Part shown: positions 16,921 through 25,907 of the stretch, in pieces
Numbering within the stretch: the stretch's first letter is position 1
Layout: every line of letters starts with the position of its first letter
Source of the DNA: Betaproteobacteria bacterium UBA5216
GTDB taxonomy: Bacteria; Pseudomonadota; Gammaproteobacteria; Burkholderiales; SG8-41
Direction: 5' to 3'
DNA: 64,000 nt
Assembly: GCA_002412495.1 (NCBI GenBank)
Contig: DHVE01000118.1
Span: 1-64,000, forward strand
The notes under the pieces: model-generated
What the model was told of the DNA's origin: nothing
The model's database searches: none
Seen by the model: only the letters and a program-made list of their open reading frames with translations
Made by a program: the position numbers and the translations under genes

Positions 16921-18195
16921 CTAGCCCAGCGCTCCCGCCGCGCGCAGCTGGTCGATCTCCTCCGGGCCGGCACGCAGCCAGTCGGTCAAAACCGCTTCGC
17001 TGTGCTCGCCGAGCTTTGGCGCTGCGTTTCGGTACGCCACGGGCGTGGCGCTCAGGCGTATCGGGTTGCCCACTGCCGGCACCCGCGTGCCGTCGCTGCG
17101 CGGCACCTCAACCCGAAGGCCGCGCTCCCGCGCCTGTGGCATTTCGAACACCTGCTTCATGTCGTTGATGCGGCCATTGGGCACGCCGCCGGCATCCAGC
17201 GTCGCGGCAATGTCATCCACCTTGCACTGCGCGAATGAAACCCGCAACTCGCCCAGCGCGAATTCGCGAATGATCTGGCGCGATGAGGGCGATACGAGCC
17301 GCGGGTCGCGCGCGAGGTCATCGCGCCCGAGCGCCGTGCACAGCGACAGCCATTGCGTGTTGTTGCCACACGCGACAATCAAATGTCCATCCGCGCATTG
17401 GAATGTTTCGTACGGCATCATGATGCCGCCGGAGGACGTGCCGGTGCGGGTGGGCACGTTGCCATTCTGAAAATACGCCGCAACCTGATGCGGGCTTAAC
17501 GCGGCGACAGTGTCGAACAACGCCATATCGATATACTGCCCCAGCCCGCTCGCGTCACGCTCGCGCAGCGCGGCCAGTATGGCGATGGTGGCATACAGTC
17601 CGGTCGACAGATCAACAATCGACGCGCCGACTTTCATGGGGCCGCCGCCGGGCTCGCCGTCGGGATGCCCGGTCATGCTCATCAACCCGCCAACACCCTG
17701 AAAAATATAGTCGTAGCCGGGCCGCTCGCGCAGCGGCCCGGTCTGCCCGAAGCCGGTGATCGAGCAATACACCAGCCGCGGATTCAACGCGGCGAGCGTG
17801 GCGTAGTCCAGCCCGCGCCGCGCGAGGTCGCCAACCTTGAAATTTTCGATCAGCACATCGGCCTCGCACGCGAGCCGGCGCACCAGCGCCGCGCCGGCGT
17901 CATTGGCCAGATCAATGGCGATCGAGCGCTTGTTGCGATTGGCGCTGCTGAAGTACGCCGAATCGCGTGTGGGCGTGCCGTGCGCGTCGGGCAACCACGG
18001 TGGCCCCCACGGGCGCGTATCGTCACCGATGCCGGGCCGCTCGATCTTGACGACATCCGCGCCAAGATCCGCGAGCGTCTGTGCGCACATGGGGCCTGCA
18101 AGCACACGCGCGAGATCGATCACGCGCACGCCGGCCAGTGCGGGGCGGCGGGGCGCTGTGGATGGGGTTGAGGTGAAGGGGGCAGTGGCTGACAT
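16921..18195 (-). CDS. CaiB/BaiF-family CoA transferase
   Basis: A 424-residue class III CoA transferase, which moves CoA between organic acids to activate a substrate for degradation. Family signs are RVIDLARVLAGPMCAQTLADLGADVVKIE near residues 23-52, NKRSIAIDL, LIENFK and the catalytic region GFGQTGPL followed by RPGYDYIFQ, whose Asp should be the acyl-accepting residue. The ATG at 18195 is chosen because it has a GGGA ribosome site; an earlier start adds residues unlike the family. It heads the run CaiB-Bug-cupin and has an operator-like palindrome about 55 bp upstream. Confidence 0.92.
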   Translation of the reverse strand: MSATAPFTSTPSTAPRRPALAGVRVIDLARVLAGPMCAQTLADLGADVVKIERPGIGDDTRPWGPPWLPDAHGTPTRDSAYFSSANRNKRSIAIDLANDAGAALVRRLACEADVLIENFKVGDLARRGLDYATLAALNPRLVYCSITGFGQTGPLRERPGYDYIFQGVGGLMSMTGHPDGEPGGGPMKVGASIVDLSTGLYATIAILAALRERDASGLGQYIDMALFDTVAALSPHQVAAYFQNGNVPTRTGTSSGGIMMPYETFQCADGHLIVACGNNTQWLSLCTALGRDDLARDPRLVSPSSRQIIREFALGELRVSFAQCKVDDIAATLDAGGVPNGRINDMKQVFEMPQARERGLRVEVPRSDGTRVPAVGNPIRLSATPVAYRNAAPKLGEHSEAVLTDWLRAGPEEIDQLRAAGALG

Positions 18196-18247
18196 GAATT
18201 TCCCGAAATGTTGGCTGGGCAGTGCCGCGCAATACAACGGCACTCGC

Positions 18248-18273
18248 AACTTATTGTTTATAAATGATTTTCT
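18248..18273 (-). promoter_or_regulatory. Operator-like palindrome, site A (upstream of CaiB)
   Basis: The left half AACTTATTGTTTA (18248-18260) matches 12 of 13 positions of the recurrent half-site; the right half is weaker. It lies 53-78 bp before the CaiB start, where an operator would sit, and stands out as AT-rich among GC-rich genes. Confidence 0.55.
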
Positions 18274-18288
18274 TTCTCGTCCCGCGAG

Positions 18289-19260
18289 CTATTCCGCCTT
18301 GATGCCAACCCGCTTGATCAGTTGTGCGCTCTTCGCGACTTCATTGCGGATGAAAGCCGCGAATTGTTCAGGCGTGCTGGTGAGCGGCACCAGACCCTGC
18401 ACGCTGAAGGATTCTTTGACGTCGGCGGCTTCTCCCGCTTTCACGATCAGCGCATTAAGCCGCGTGACGATGTCGCGTGGCAACCCCGCCGGCCCCACTA
18501 CGCCGTTCCAGTTGGCGAAGTCGTAACCCGGCAGTGCGGATTCCGCAAGTGTGGGCAACGCGGGCAGAAACGGCGCGCGCTTCGCGCTGGAAATCGCAAG
18601 CGGCCGCACACGGCCATTCGCCAGCAGCGGCTGCAGCGACGGCACACTGAGAAAACTCATCTCCACTTGTCCCGACGCATTGGCCACGGCGTTTTCGGCG
18701 CCGCCCTTGTAGGGAATATGAACGATATCAATCCGGGCCATGAGCTTGAACAGTTCGGCCATCAAGTGCGGCGTACTGCCGGTGCCCACCGTACCGAAGC
18801 TCACCTTGCCGGGCCTGGCTTTCGCCAGCGCAATCAGGTCCGCGGCGTTGCGCGCCGGCACCGACGGATGAACCACCAGCACGAACGGTGCATTGGCCAC
18901 CAGCGAGATAGCCGAAAAATCGCGCTCCAGATCGTACGGCATGTTGCTGCGCAAGGCCGGCAAGGCCGCCGCGCTCGCGCCGATAATCAGCAGTGTGTAG
19001 CCGTCCGGCGGAAGCCGGGCAACCATTTCGTTGGCAATGGCGCCGCTGGCGCCGCCGCGATATTCCACCACCACCTGCTGCCCGAGCGGCTCGCCCAGTT
19101 TGCGCGACAACTGGCGCGCCACGGCATCCGCCACGCCGCCCGGCGTGAACCCGACGACGATGCGCACGGGCTTGGCTGGATACGGTTGCGCGTACGACGG
19201 CGCGACGGTTCCCGGCGCGGTCGTCAGCAACAACACAGCATGGATAAAGCCGTTACGCAT
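18289..19260 (-). CDS. Bug/TctC-family periplasmic receptor (7)
   Basis: A 323-residue receptor. Although the frame is open far upstream, ATG 19260 with GGGAGGGG just ahead begins the signal peptide (NGFIHAVLLLTTAPGT, cleavage near SYAQ). Landmarks are AKPVRIVVGFTPGGVADAVARQ, EYRGGASG in place of the common DNRxGAGG, LPPDGYT, HIPYKGGAENAVANASGQ and LPTLAESALPGYD. It diverges from the Bug gene at 19381, with 120 bp between for two promoters, and is followed by the operator and CaiB gene on the same strand. Confidence 0.92.
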   Translation of the reverse strand: MRNGFIHAVLLLTTAPGTVAPSYAQPYPAKPVRIVVGFTPGGVADAVARQLSRKLGEPLGQQVVVEYRGGASGAIANEMVARLPPDGYTLLIIGASAAALPALRSNMPYDLERDFSAISLVANAPFVLVVHPSVPARNAADLIALAKARPGKVSFGTVGTGSTPHLMAELFKLMARIDIVHIPYKGGAENAVANASGQVEMSFLSVPSLQPLLANGRVRPLAISSAKRAPFLPALPTLAESALPGYDFANWNGVVGPAGLPRDIVTRLNALIVKAGEAADVKESFSVQGLVPLTSTPEQFAAFIRNEVAKSAQLIKRVGIKAE

Positions 19261-19380
19261 ACCCCTCCCAAAAGCGTTGGCGTATCGTAGTCCGCCCGGC
19301 GCGCGCATACAATCGCATACACGCAGCCGGCAATATTGTCCTCGGTTATACTGCCGCTGCGTCCGAAGCCTGATTGATCC

Positions 19381-20400
19381 ATGTCCTTTTTCTTCATGCC
19401 GCCACTCAACTGCCGCCCCGCCATGATCCCCCGCGCCCTGCTGACTGGCGGTGTTTTCGTTTGGGTTTCCGTTTATATTTCTCTCGGCAGCAGCGCGCGC
19501 GCCGCAGACGTGAACTACCCCACGCGCCCGGTACGCATGCTCGTCGGCTTCACCCCCGGCGGCACCAGCGACGTGGTGGCGCGCATCATGAGTAAAAAAC
19601 TCACCGAAGCGTGGGGACAGCAGTTTGTGGTGGACAATCGCGCGGGCGCGGCCGGCATCCTCGCGGCGGAAATCACCGCGCGCGCGGTGCCGGACGGACA
19701 CACGCTGTTTTTTGTGTCGTCGAGTTTTTCGATGCAGCCAAGCGCGACGCCGAATCTGCCCTATGACATCCAGCGCGATTTCACGCCGGTGACACTCGCG
19801 GTATCGTCGCCCTACGTGCTGGTGCTGCATCCGTCGGTGGCCGCGCACAACGTTAAAGAGTTGATCGCACTGGCGAAGGCCAAGCCTGGTCAACTTTCCA
19901 GCGCCACCGCCGGACCTGGCAGTGCAATAGAAGGCACGGCGGAACTGTTCAACACCATGGCGGGCGTGAATATTCTGCTGGTGCCCTACAAGGGCGCGGT
20001 GGGCATTACCGATCTGATCGCCGGGCAGGTTCACACCACCTTCGCGGGCTTTGTGCAGACCATGCCGCATGTGCGCGCGGGACGCCTGCGCGCAATCGCG
20101 GTATCGAGCGCACAGCGCTCGGCGCTGGTGCCCGATCTGCCGACGGTCGCCGAGGCCGGTGTACCCGGGTATGAAGTGACGGTGTGGTACGGACTGGTCG
20201 CGCCCGCCAAACTGCCGCGCCCCATTGTCGACAAGCTCAATGGCGCGTTCGTGAAAACCATGCAGTCGCCGGACATCAAGCAGACCTTTATCGACCTTGG
20301 CGTGGATGCAGTCGGTAACACGCCGGAACAATTCGCCACGGTGATACGCGCCGACGCGGACAAATGGATGCGTTTGGCAAAAACACAAAAACGTCAATAA
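19381..20400 (+). CDS. Bug/TctC-family periplasmic receptor (8)
   Basis: A receptor of up to 339 residues. The start is uncertain: ATG 19381 gives a somewhat long N-terminus, and ATG 19423 (MIPRALLTGG) would give a standard signal peptide, but neither has a clear Shine-Dalgarno. Landmarks are TRPVRMLVGFTPGGTSDVVAR, DNRAGAAG, AVPDGHT, LVPYKGAVGITDLIAGQ and LPTVAEAGVPGYE. The C-terminus is unusual, ending RLAKTQKRQ rather than AGxKPE. It leads the operon Bug-FAH-VOC-Bug-FAH (19381-24012), spaced 33 bp from the first FAH gene. Confidence 0.92.
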   Translation: MSFFFMPPLNCRPAMIPRALLTGGVFVWVSVYISLGSSARAADVNYPTRPVRMLVGFTPGGTSDVVARIMSKKLTEAWGQQFVVDNRAGAAGILAAEITARAVPDGHTLFFVSSSFSMQPSATPNLPYDIQRDFTPVTLAVSSPYVLVLHPSVAAHNVKELIALAKAKPGQLSSATAGPGSAIEGTAELFNTMAGVNILLVPYKGAVGITDLIAGQVHTTFAGFVQTMPHVRAGRLRAIAVSSAQRSALVPDLPTVAEAGVPGYEVTVWYGLVAPAKLPRPIVDKLNGAFVKTMQSPDIKQTFIDLGVDAVGNTPEQFATVIRADADKWMRLAKTQKRQ

Positions 20401-20432
20401 AAACATAAACGTAACATCAAACAAGGAGCATT

Positions 20433-21221
20433 ATGAAATTCGGCAACTTTGAACTGCAGGGCCGCACCTTCTACGGTATCGTCGAAGGTGATCAAGTGGT
20501 GGAGCTCGACGGTTCGATATTCGACAGCTATAAGACCACCAGCAAAAAACACGAGCTGTCGTCGTTGAAAACCCTGCTGCCGTGCCGGCCCGCGAATTTT
20601 TACTGCGCCGGCATCAACTACGTCGCGCACATCGAGTGGGGCAACAAGCGCAAGGGCACCAACACCAAGCCTCCCACCAAGGCCGACATCGGTTACCGCT
20701 CGCCGAGCGCGCTGTGCGCCACCGGCGAAACCATCGTGATCCCAGCGGATGCGCCCGGCCCGATTCAATACGAAGGCGAACTCGTTGCCGTTGTCGGCAA
20801 AAAAGCGAAAAACCTCACCGAGGAAAACGCGTTGTCGTGCATCCTCGGCTACACGCTCGGCAACGATGTGAGCGACCGCGGCTGGCAGGCCTCCGACCGC
20901 ACGCTTTGGCGCGCGAAGAATTGCGACAACTGGAAGCCGATGGGCCCGTTCATCGCGACCGGCCTTGATCCGCTGGCGCTCACCATCAAGGTCAATCTCG
21001 ACGGCAAGGAAGTGTCGAGCTACACCACCGACAAGATGATATTCACGGCGCAGCACTACATCGCCAAAATCACCCAATACACCACGCTGTGGCCCGGCGA
21101 TGTGTTGTGGCTGGGCGTGGACAACGCCACTATTCCCGATTTGCAGGACGGCATGGTGTGCGACGTGATTCAGGACGACATCGGCGTGTTGCGTAATCCC
21201 GTGGCACGCGCAAAAGCGTAG
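20433..21221 (+). CDS. Fumarylacetoacetate hydrolase (FAH)-fold protein (1)
   Basis: A 262-residue protein of the FAH family, whose members hydrolyse, decarboxylate or isomerise beta-diketo and oxo-acids in aromatic ring-cleavage pathways. The core motifs are FYCAGINYVAHIEWG, IQYEGELVAVVGKKAKN (Glu metal ligands), GYTLGNDVSDRGWQ and WPGDVLWLGVDN. The GxDN ending replaces the typical GTPxGV seen in the second FAH gene here, so the reaction may differ. It has AAGGAG before its ATG and is 13 bp from the VOC gene in one operon. Confidence 0.9.
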   Translation: MKFGNFELQGRTFYGIVEGDQVVELDGSIFDSYKTTSKKHELSSLKTLLPCRPANFYCAGINYVAHIEWGNKRKGTNTKPPTKADIGYRSPSALCATGETIVIPADAPGPIQYEGELVAVVGKKAKNLTEENALSCILGYTLGNDVSDRGWQASDRTLWRAKNCDNWKPMGPFIATGLDPLALTIKVNLDGKEVSSYTTDKMIFTAQHYIAKITQYTTLWPGDVLWLGVDNATIPDLQDGMVCDVIQDDIGVLRNPVARAKA

Positions 21222-21234
21222 GCCGGGAACAAAC

Positions 21235-22110
21235 ATGCATCTGCGCAGTGTCGAACTCGAAGTACCCAACAGCGCGGCGGCCGCTGCATTTTTTAAATCA
21301 CCCTGGGGCCTGATCGACGCGGGCACGCGCAACGACACGGCGTATCTGCGCGGCACGGCAGGACACGCGTATATCGTCGCGGTGAAAGAGGCTTCCGCCA
21401 ACGCCTTTGCGTCGGCAACTTTTTCCGGCACTAAGGCCGAAGTCGAAGCGCTGTTCGCCGCTGTTGAAAAAGCCGGCCTGCCGCACGGTGCCTGGGTGAA
21501 TGAATTCGACGAGCCGGGACGCGGCGCAGGGTTTTATGTCACTGGCCCCGAAGGCGAGCCGTACCGTTTTCTGACGGAAAAAGACGCTACTGGAAAATTG
21601 CCGTCGCAACCGCATCACCCGCTACAACTCGCGCACGTGGTGTTCAACACGTGTGACCGCGAAGCTGGCACGCGCACGCTCACCGACGTGTTCGGCTTCA
21701 AATTGTCGGATCGCACGCGTGTGATGAATTTTCTGCGCTGCGACGATCTGCATCACGCAATCGCCTATGCCGACGCGAAGCAACTGTCTCTCAATCACAT
21801 CGCGTTTGAAATGCCCGATCTCGATTCGATGATGCGCGGCATCGGCAACGTGATGGATGCCGGGATCGAAACCGTATGGGGACCCGGTCGCCACGGTCCG
21901 GGCAATAACGCATTCGCGTATTTCATCGCCCCCTTCGGCGCGTGCGTGGAATATACCTCGGAAATTCAGCGTGTTGATGACAGCTACCGCACGGGTCAAC
22001 CCGACGACTGGAAATGGCCGCCCGGCCGCACCGACCATTGGGGTATCGGCAAGCGCGACAACGCGAAACTGGCGGCATCGGGGAATGCGTTTCCGTTCAA
22101 GGCCGTTTAG
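21235..22110 (+). CDS. VOC-superfamily protein, type I extradiol dioxygenase-like
   Basis: A 291-residue two-module VOC protein. The C-terminal module carries the three metal-ligand positions of extradiol ring-cleavage dioxygenases: His in LAHVVFNTC (about 135), His in LNHIAFEMP (about 182) and Glu in ACVEYTSEI (about 240). The N-terminal module is degenerate, as in catechol 2,3-dioxygenase-type enzymes. Placed between two FAH-fold genes, it fits a ring-opening step followed by hydrolysis of the ring-fission product. This pathway role is inferred from context. Confidence 0.85.
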   Translation: MHLRSVELEVPNSAAAAAFFKSPWGLIDAGTRNDTAYLRGTAGHAYIVAVKEASANAFASATFSGTKAEVEALFAAVEKAGLPHGAWVNEFDEPGRGAGFYVTGPEGEPYRFLTEKDATGKLPSQPHHPLQLAHVVFNTCDREAGTRTLTDVFGFKLSDRTRVMNFLRCDDLHHAIAYADAKQLSLNHIAFEMPDLDSMMRGIGNVMDAGIETVWGPGRHGPGNNAFAYFIAPFGACVEYTSEIQRVDDSYRTGQPDDWKWPPGRTDHWGIGKRDNAKLAASGNAFPFKAV

Positions 22111-22113
22111 ATC

Positions 22114-23091
22114 ATGATCCCGGTATTTACATGCGTTGCGGGGATTGCGGCGTTGGGGGCCGTTGCCGCCAGCAATACGGCAGTTGCCCAGACCTACCCC
22201 TCCAAACCCATCCGCATCATTTCCGAATACACCGCCGGCAACGGCGGCGATGTGTTCTTTCGCCATCTGGCGCGGTATATGTCCGCCGCCACCGAGCAAA
22301 CCTGGATCATCGATAATCGCGGCGGCGCGGGCGGGTTACTCGCGGTCGAGGCTTCCATGCGCGCCGCACCCGACGGCTACACGCTGCTCGCCGCGTCGCA
22401 AAACGTGTTTGTGACGCGGCGTTACCTGTCGCGCACCGGCCACGTCGATGCCTTGCAGGATTTCACGCCCATCAGCGCGCTGTGGCGCACCACGCTGGTG
22501 ATCGCCGTCCACCCGTCGATGCCGGCAAAAACGCTGGCTCAATATATCGCGCATGCCAAGGCGAATCCCGGCAAACTCGCCTACACCTCGTCCGGCATCG
22601 GCACGCAGGCGCACTTTGCCGGCATGAATCTCGCGTCGATGGCCGGCATTTCGCTCTTGCACGTGCCCTACAACAACGCGCGACTGGTGCAGGACGTGGT
22701 TTCCGGCGATGTGCCCTCGACCATCTCCATCGTGTCCTCACTCACATCCTTTATCAAGAGCGGTCGCCTGCGCCCGCTCGCCATCGCCGGAGCCAAGCGT
22801 ATCGACGCTCTGCCAGGCGTACCGGCCGCTTCCGAAACACTGCCGGGTTTTGAGCCGCCGCCCACGTGGACGGCGCTGTTTGCGCCCGCCAAGCTGCCGC
22901 CCGCGATACTGTCGAGCCTGCATGCCAACATCGTCAAGGGAATCAACGCTCCCGAAGCACGCGCCAAGGCCGCGAGTGACGGATTCGAACTCATCGGCAA
23001 CACACCGGAACAATTCGCCGCTCAGATCAAACGCGACATCGAAGTCGCGGGGCGGTTGGTGAAGGCCGCGAAGATCGAACCGCTGGATTAA
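22114..23091 (+). CDS. Bug/TctC-family periplasmic receptor (9), divergent
   Basis: A 325-residue receptor beginning 3 bp after the VOC stop; cleavage is expected near TAVAQ. It departs from the family at two ligand-contacting loops: SEYTAGNGGDVFFRH takes the place of the PFxxGGxxDxxAR loop, and HVPYNNARLVQDV replaces HVPYKG. Other blocks are normal (DNRGGAGG, AAPDGYT, GVPAASETLPGFE). The changes suggest a ligand different from the other copies. It lies between the ring-cleavage VOC gene and the second FAH gene, so its ligand may be the substrate of that operon. Confidence 0.9.
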   Translation: MIPVFTCVAGIAALGAVAASNTAVAQTYPSKPIRIISEYTAGNGGDVFFRHLARYMSAATEQTWIIDNRGGAGGLLAVEASMRAAPDGYTLLAASQNVFVTRRYLSRTGHVDALQDFTPISALWRTTLVIAVHPSMPAKTLAQYIAHAKANPGKLAYTSSGIGTQAHFAGMNLASMAGISLLHVPYNNARLVQDVVSGDVPSTISIVSSLTSFIKSGRLRPLAIAGAKRIDALPGVPAASETLPGFEPPPTWTALFAPAKLPPAILSSLHANIVKGINAPEARAKAASDGFELIGNTPEQFAAQIKRDIEVAGRLVKAAKIEPLD

Positions 23092-23124
23092 CGTCAAAAC
23101 CTTCACCGCAAAGGACATCACCTC

Positions 23125-24012
23125 ATGAAAATCTGCCGCTACAACGCGGGCGACGCCGGCCTGATCGATGGCGATTCCATTTATCCGCTGGGCGATGCGC
23201 TGGCGGCCACCGGCGTGGTGCGCGCCGGCGCCACCATGACCGAAATCATCGACGCGCTCGCCAACCAGCCGGGCGCCGCCGCTGGTCTGGCGGCCGCGCG
23301 CAGCGGCAAACCGCTGGCACTCGTCACCGCAAAACTGCGCGCACCCACCATCAACCCGCCAGCCATCTGGGCAGCCGCGGCGAACTACCGGGCGCATCAA
23401 GCCGAGATGAAAGTGCGCGTCGGCGCATACGACCGCACGCAACTGAGCGCCGACGATTTGATGGCCGAAGTGTTTTTGAAACCCGCCTCGTCCATCGTTG
23501 GTCCCGGCGGCACGGTGATCCTGCCAAAAATATCGAAGCACGTGGATTTTGAGTGCGAGCTGTGCGCCGTCATCGGCAAATCCGCGCGCAAGGTCACCGC
23601 GGAACAGGCGCTGGATTACGTATTCGGCTACACGATGTGCTGGGACATCAGTATCCGCGACCCGTGGGGTGTCGGTGGCCGCCACAACACGCGCAACATA
23701 CGCAAGGGTTTTGATACGTTCTGCGGCGTGGGGCCGTGGATCGTCAGCAAGGACGAAATCAAGGAGCCGCAGGATGTTCATATCACCGTCGAGCAAAATG
23801 GCAAAACGGTGATGCAGGCGCACACCGCCGACATGATCAACGGCCTGCGCGATCTGATCCGCTTTTTGTCCAGCGTGACCACGCTGCAACCCGGCACGCT
23901 GATTACCACCGGCACGCCGGCGGGCGTGTCAAAACTCGCGCCGGGCGATCACCTGAAAGGCACCATCGGCGGCATCGGCACGATGGAACTGGATGTCGCG
24001 GCCGAACAGTAA
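23125..24012 (+). CDS. Fumarylacetoacetate hydrolase (FAH)-fold protein (2)
   Basis: A 295-residue FAH-family protein, only distantly like the first one in the operon. It has a typical N-terminal regulatory-like segment, then PPAIWAAAANYRAHQAEM, the metal-binding VDFECELCAVIGKSARK, GYTMCWDISIRD and the C-terminal LITTGTPAGVSKLAPGD. Motifs and length fit 2-hydroxyhepta-2,4-diene-dioate isomerase/hydrolase-type enzymes or fumarylpyruvate hydrolases. It is the last gene of the 19381-24012 operon and ends 18 bp from the convergent Bug gene. Confidence 0.92.
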   Translation: MKICRYNAGDAGLIDGDSIYPLGDALAATGVVRAGATMTEIIDALANQPGAAAGLAAARSGKPLALVTAKLRAPTINPPAIWAAAANYRAHQAEMKVRVGAYDRTQLSADDLMAEVFLKPASSIVGPGGTVILPKISKHVDFECELCAVIGKSARKVTAEQALDYVFGYTMCWDISIRDPWGVGGRHNTRNIRKGFDTFCGVGPWIVSKDEIKEPQDVHITVEQNGKTVMQAHTADMINGLRDLIRFLSSVTTLQPGTLITTGTPAGVSKLAPGDHLKGTIGGIGTMELDVAAEQ

Positions 24013-24030
24013 GCAGTAACGCTCGCGCAG

Positions 24031-25014
24031 CTATCCGCGAATCTGGTTTTTCTCGATGATCTGCTTCCAGCGCGCCGAGTCGTTGCGGATGAAGGCGCCG
24101 AACTGATCGACGCCGACGTGATCGGCTTCCGCGCCCTGCGTGTTTGCCACGTCGGCGAATTCTTTTGATGCGGCGATCATCGCCACTTCCCTGTCGAGCG
24201 CCAGCAGAATTTTGCGCGGCAGCCCTGGCGGCGCGAACAAGCCCTGCCAGTTATCGACGCCAAATCCGGGAACACCGGCCTCCGCGATGGTCGGCACGTC
24301 GGGCAACAGCTTGCTGCGTTTGTTGTTCGACACGGCGAGCAGAATCAGGCGCCCCGCCTTCGCGTGCGGGATCACGCTGGGAAAGGTGGCGAACGACATA
24401 TCGGTTTCTCCGCCGATCAGCGCCGCGATCCCCGGCCCGCCGCCTTTATACGGCACGTGCGTGAGATTCGTTCCCGTGCTCGCCTTGAACAATTCGCCGG
24501 TCAGGTGGCCGAACGCGCCAGTGCCGGAAGACGCATAGGTAAACGGCGCCTTGCGCTGCCTTGCCTGACTCACCAGTTCGGCGACACTGGCAATTTTCAG
24601 CCGGGGATTGACCACCAATACGTTGACCACCGACACCACCTTGCCCACCGGCGTGAGATCCTTGAGCGGATCGTACGGCACCGTCTTGTACAGATTCGGC
24701 CCGATCGTCACTGGCGAATCCGAGGCAAACAGCAGCGTATGCCCGTCGGCTTCCGACTTGACCGCGATCTCGGTGCCGATGACGCCGCCCGCGCCGCCGC
24801 GATTATCGACTACCACGTTCTGCTTCAACGCGACCTGCAGCCGCTGTGAAAACACCCGCGCGAAAATATCGGTGGCGCCGCCGGCGGCGAATGGGCAAAT
24901 GACGCGCAGCGTCTTGCGCGGCCACGCCTCTGTCTGTGCGGTAGCCGCGCCTGTCGCCACCGCCGCTGCCAAAATCACGCATCCTTGCGCGATAGTCCGC
25001 ATGGGTTTTGCCAT
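24031..25014 (-). CDS. Bug/TctC-family periplasmic receptor (10)
   Basis: A 327-residue receptor. ATG 25014 follows the TauD stop by 2 bp and has GAGGCGG upstream; a TTG at 25020 is the less likely alternative. Cleavage is expected after GAATAQ. Landmarks are RKTLRVICPFAAGGATDIFAR (Cys in place of Val), DNRGGAGG, SEADGHT, HVPYKGGGPGIAALIGG and VPTIAEAGVPGFG. It ends ENQIRG instead of AGIKPE. It is the last gene of the likely operon SDR-Bug-dehydrogenase-Bug-TauD-Bug. Confidence 0.93.
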   Translation of the reverse strand: MAKPMRTIAQGCVILAAAVATGAATAQTEAWPRKTLRVICPFAAGGATDIFARVFSQRLQVALKQNVVVDNRGGAGGVIGTEIAVKSEADGHTLLFASDSPVTIGPNLYKTVPYDPLKDLTPVGKVVSVVNVLVVNPRLKIASVAELVSQARQRKAPFTYASSGTGAFGHLTGELFKASTGTNLTHVPYKGGGPGIAALIGGETDMSFATFPSVIPHAKAGRLILLAVSNNKRSKLLPDVPTIAEAGVPGFGVDNWQGLFAPPGLPRKILLALDREVAMIAASKEFADVANTQGAEADHVGVDQFGAFIRNDSARWKQIIEKNQIRG

Positions 25015-25016
25015 GA

Positions 25017-25862
25017 TCAAGCCGCCTCGTAAACGTAACCGCTCGGCGTGCCCTTGATCGTGGTGCGTTCCATGTGCCGGATCTGGCTCATGTCAAAATC
25101 GCCGAGCGCCAGATGCATGGTGCAGCGGTTATCCCACATCACGATGTCGTTGCGGCGCCACTGATGGCGGTAAACGAATTCAGGCCGCACTGCGTGCCGG
25201 TTGAGATAACCCAACAAGGGCGCGCTTTCCTCGGGCGTGAGTCCGGCAAATTGTTTTACTTTCTCGCCGAGATACAGCGTCTTGCGGCCGGTCTCCGGAT
25301 GCACGCGCACCGCGGGTTGGGCCACCGGCCGCTGGCGCTTCAGAAATTCCGCGCGCTCCGCGCTCATCGCCTCGAATTTGCGGTTGCGCATGTGTATGCC
25401 ATGCAGCCCTTCCAGCAGCTTTTTCATGCCGTCCGACAGTGTGTCATAGGCCATGTACATGTTCGCGAACATGGTGTCGCCACCGACATCCGGACGCTCC
25501 AGGCAGCGCAGCAGCGAACCCATGGCCGGCGTCAGACTGTGGCACAAATCCGAATGCCACAACCGCCCGGTGTAGCGCGATTCGGACGGCTTGCCGTCCG
25601 CCTGCGGGCGCGTGGTGACGATGGTCAATTCGGGATATTGCGGATCGGTGTCGGGCGAACGGTCATTGTCGTCAAGCTCGCCGAAGCGCCGGCTGAACGC
25701 GATGTGCTGTTCACGCGTGATTTGCTGATCGCGAAACAGCAAAATCGAATATTGCAGGAATGCGCGATGCACTTCGCTGAATTGCGCGTCGCTGACATCG
25801 CGGCTCAGGTCAATGCCAAAGACTTCCGCGCCCATCGCGTGCGACAGTTTCCGAAACTCCAT
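25017..25862 (-). CDS. TauD/TfdA-family Fe(II)/2-oxoglutarate dioxygenase (1)
   Basis: A 281-residue dioxygenase that would hydroxylate a small acidic substrate using 2-oxoglutarate. The iron ligands are visible: His103 and Asp105 in LWHSDLCH and the distal His in CTMHLALGDFD; the Arg in ERTTIKG should bind 2-oxoglutarate. ATG 25862, with AGAGGA upstream, gives the family start EFRKLSHAMGAEVFGIDL. Members include taurine, 2,4-D and alkylsulfate dioxygenases; the substrate here cannot be told. It lies between two Bug genes in one direction, 2 bp from the downstream one. Confidence 0.92.
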   Translation of the reverse strand: MEFRKLSHAMGAEVFGIDLSRDVSDAQFSEVHRAFLQYSILLFRDQQITREQHIAFSRRFGELDDNDRSPDTDPQYPELTIVTTRPQADGKPSESRYTGRLWHSDLCHSLTPAMGSLLRCLERPDVGGDTMFANMYMAYDTLSDGMKKLLEGLHGIHMRNRKFEAMSAERAEFLKRQRPVAQPAVRVHPETGRKTLYLGEKVKQFAGLTPEESAPLLGYLNRHAVRPEFVYRHQWRRNDIVMWDNRCTMHLALGDFDMSQIRHMERTTIKGTPSGYVYEAA

Positions 25863-25907
25863 TTTATTCCTCTCTTGATGACGACCATCCGGCACGGCGC
25901 CGGAAAA

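Noticed and set aside
18289..20424. A 711-codon open frame on the minus strand spanning two gene regions
   Set aside because: Only its last 323 codons (18289-19260) are a real Bug gene; the upstream part is the antisense shadow of the plus-strand Bug gene 19381-20400.
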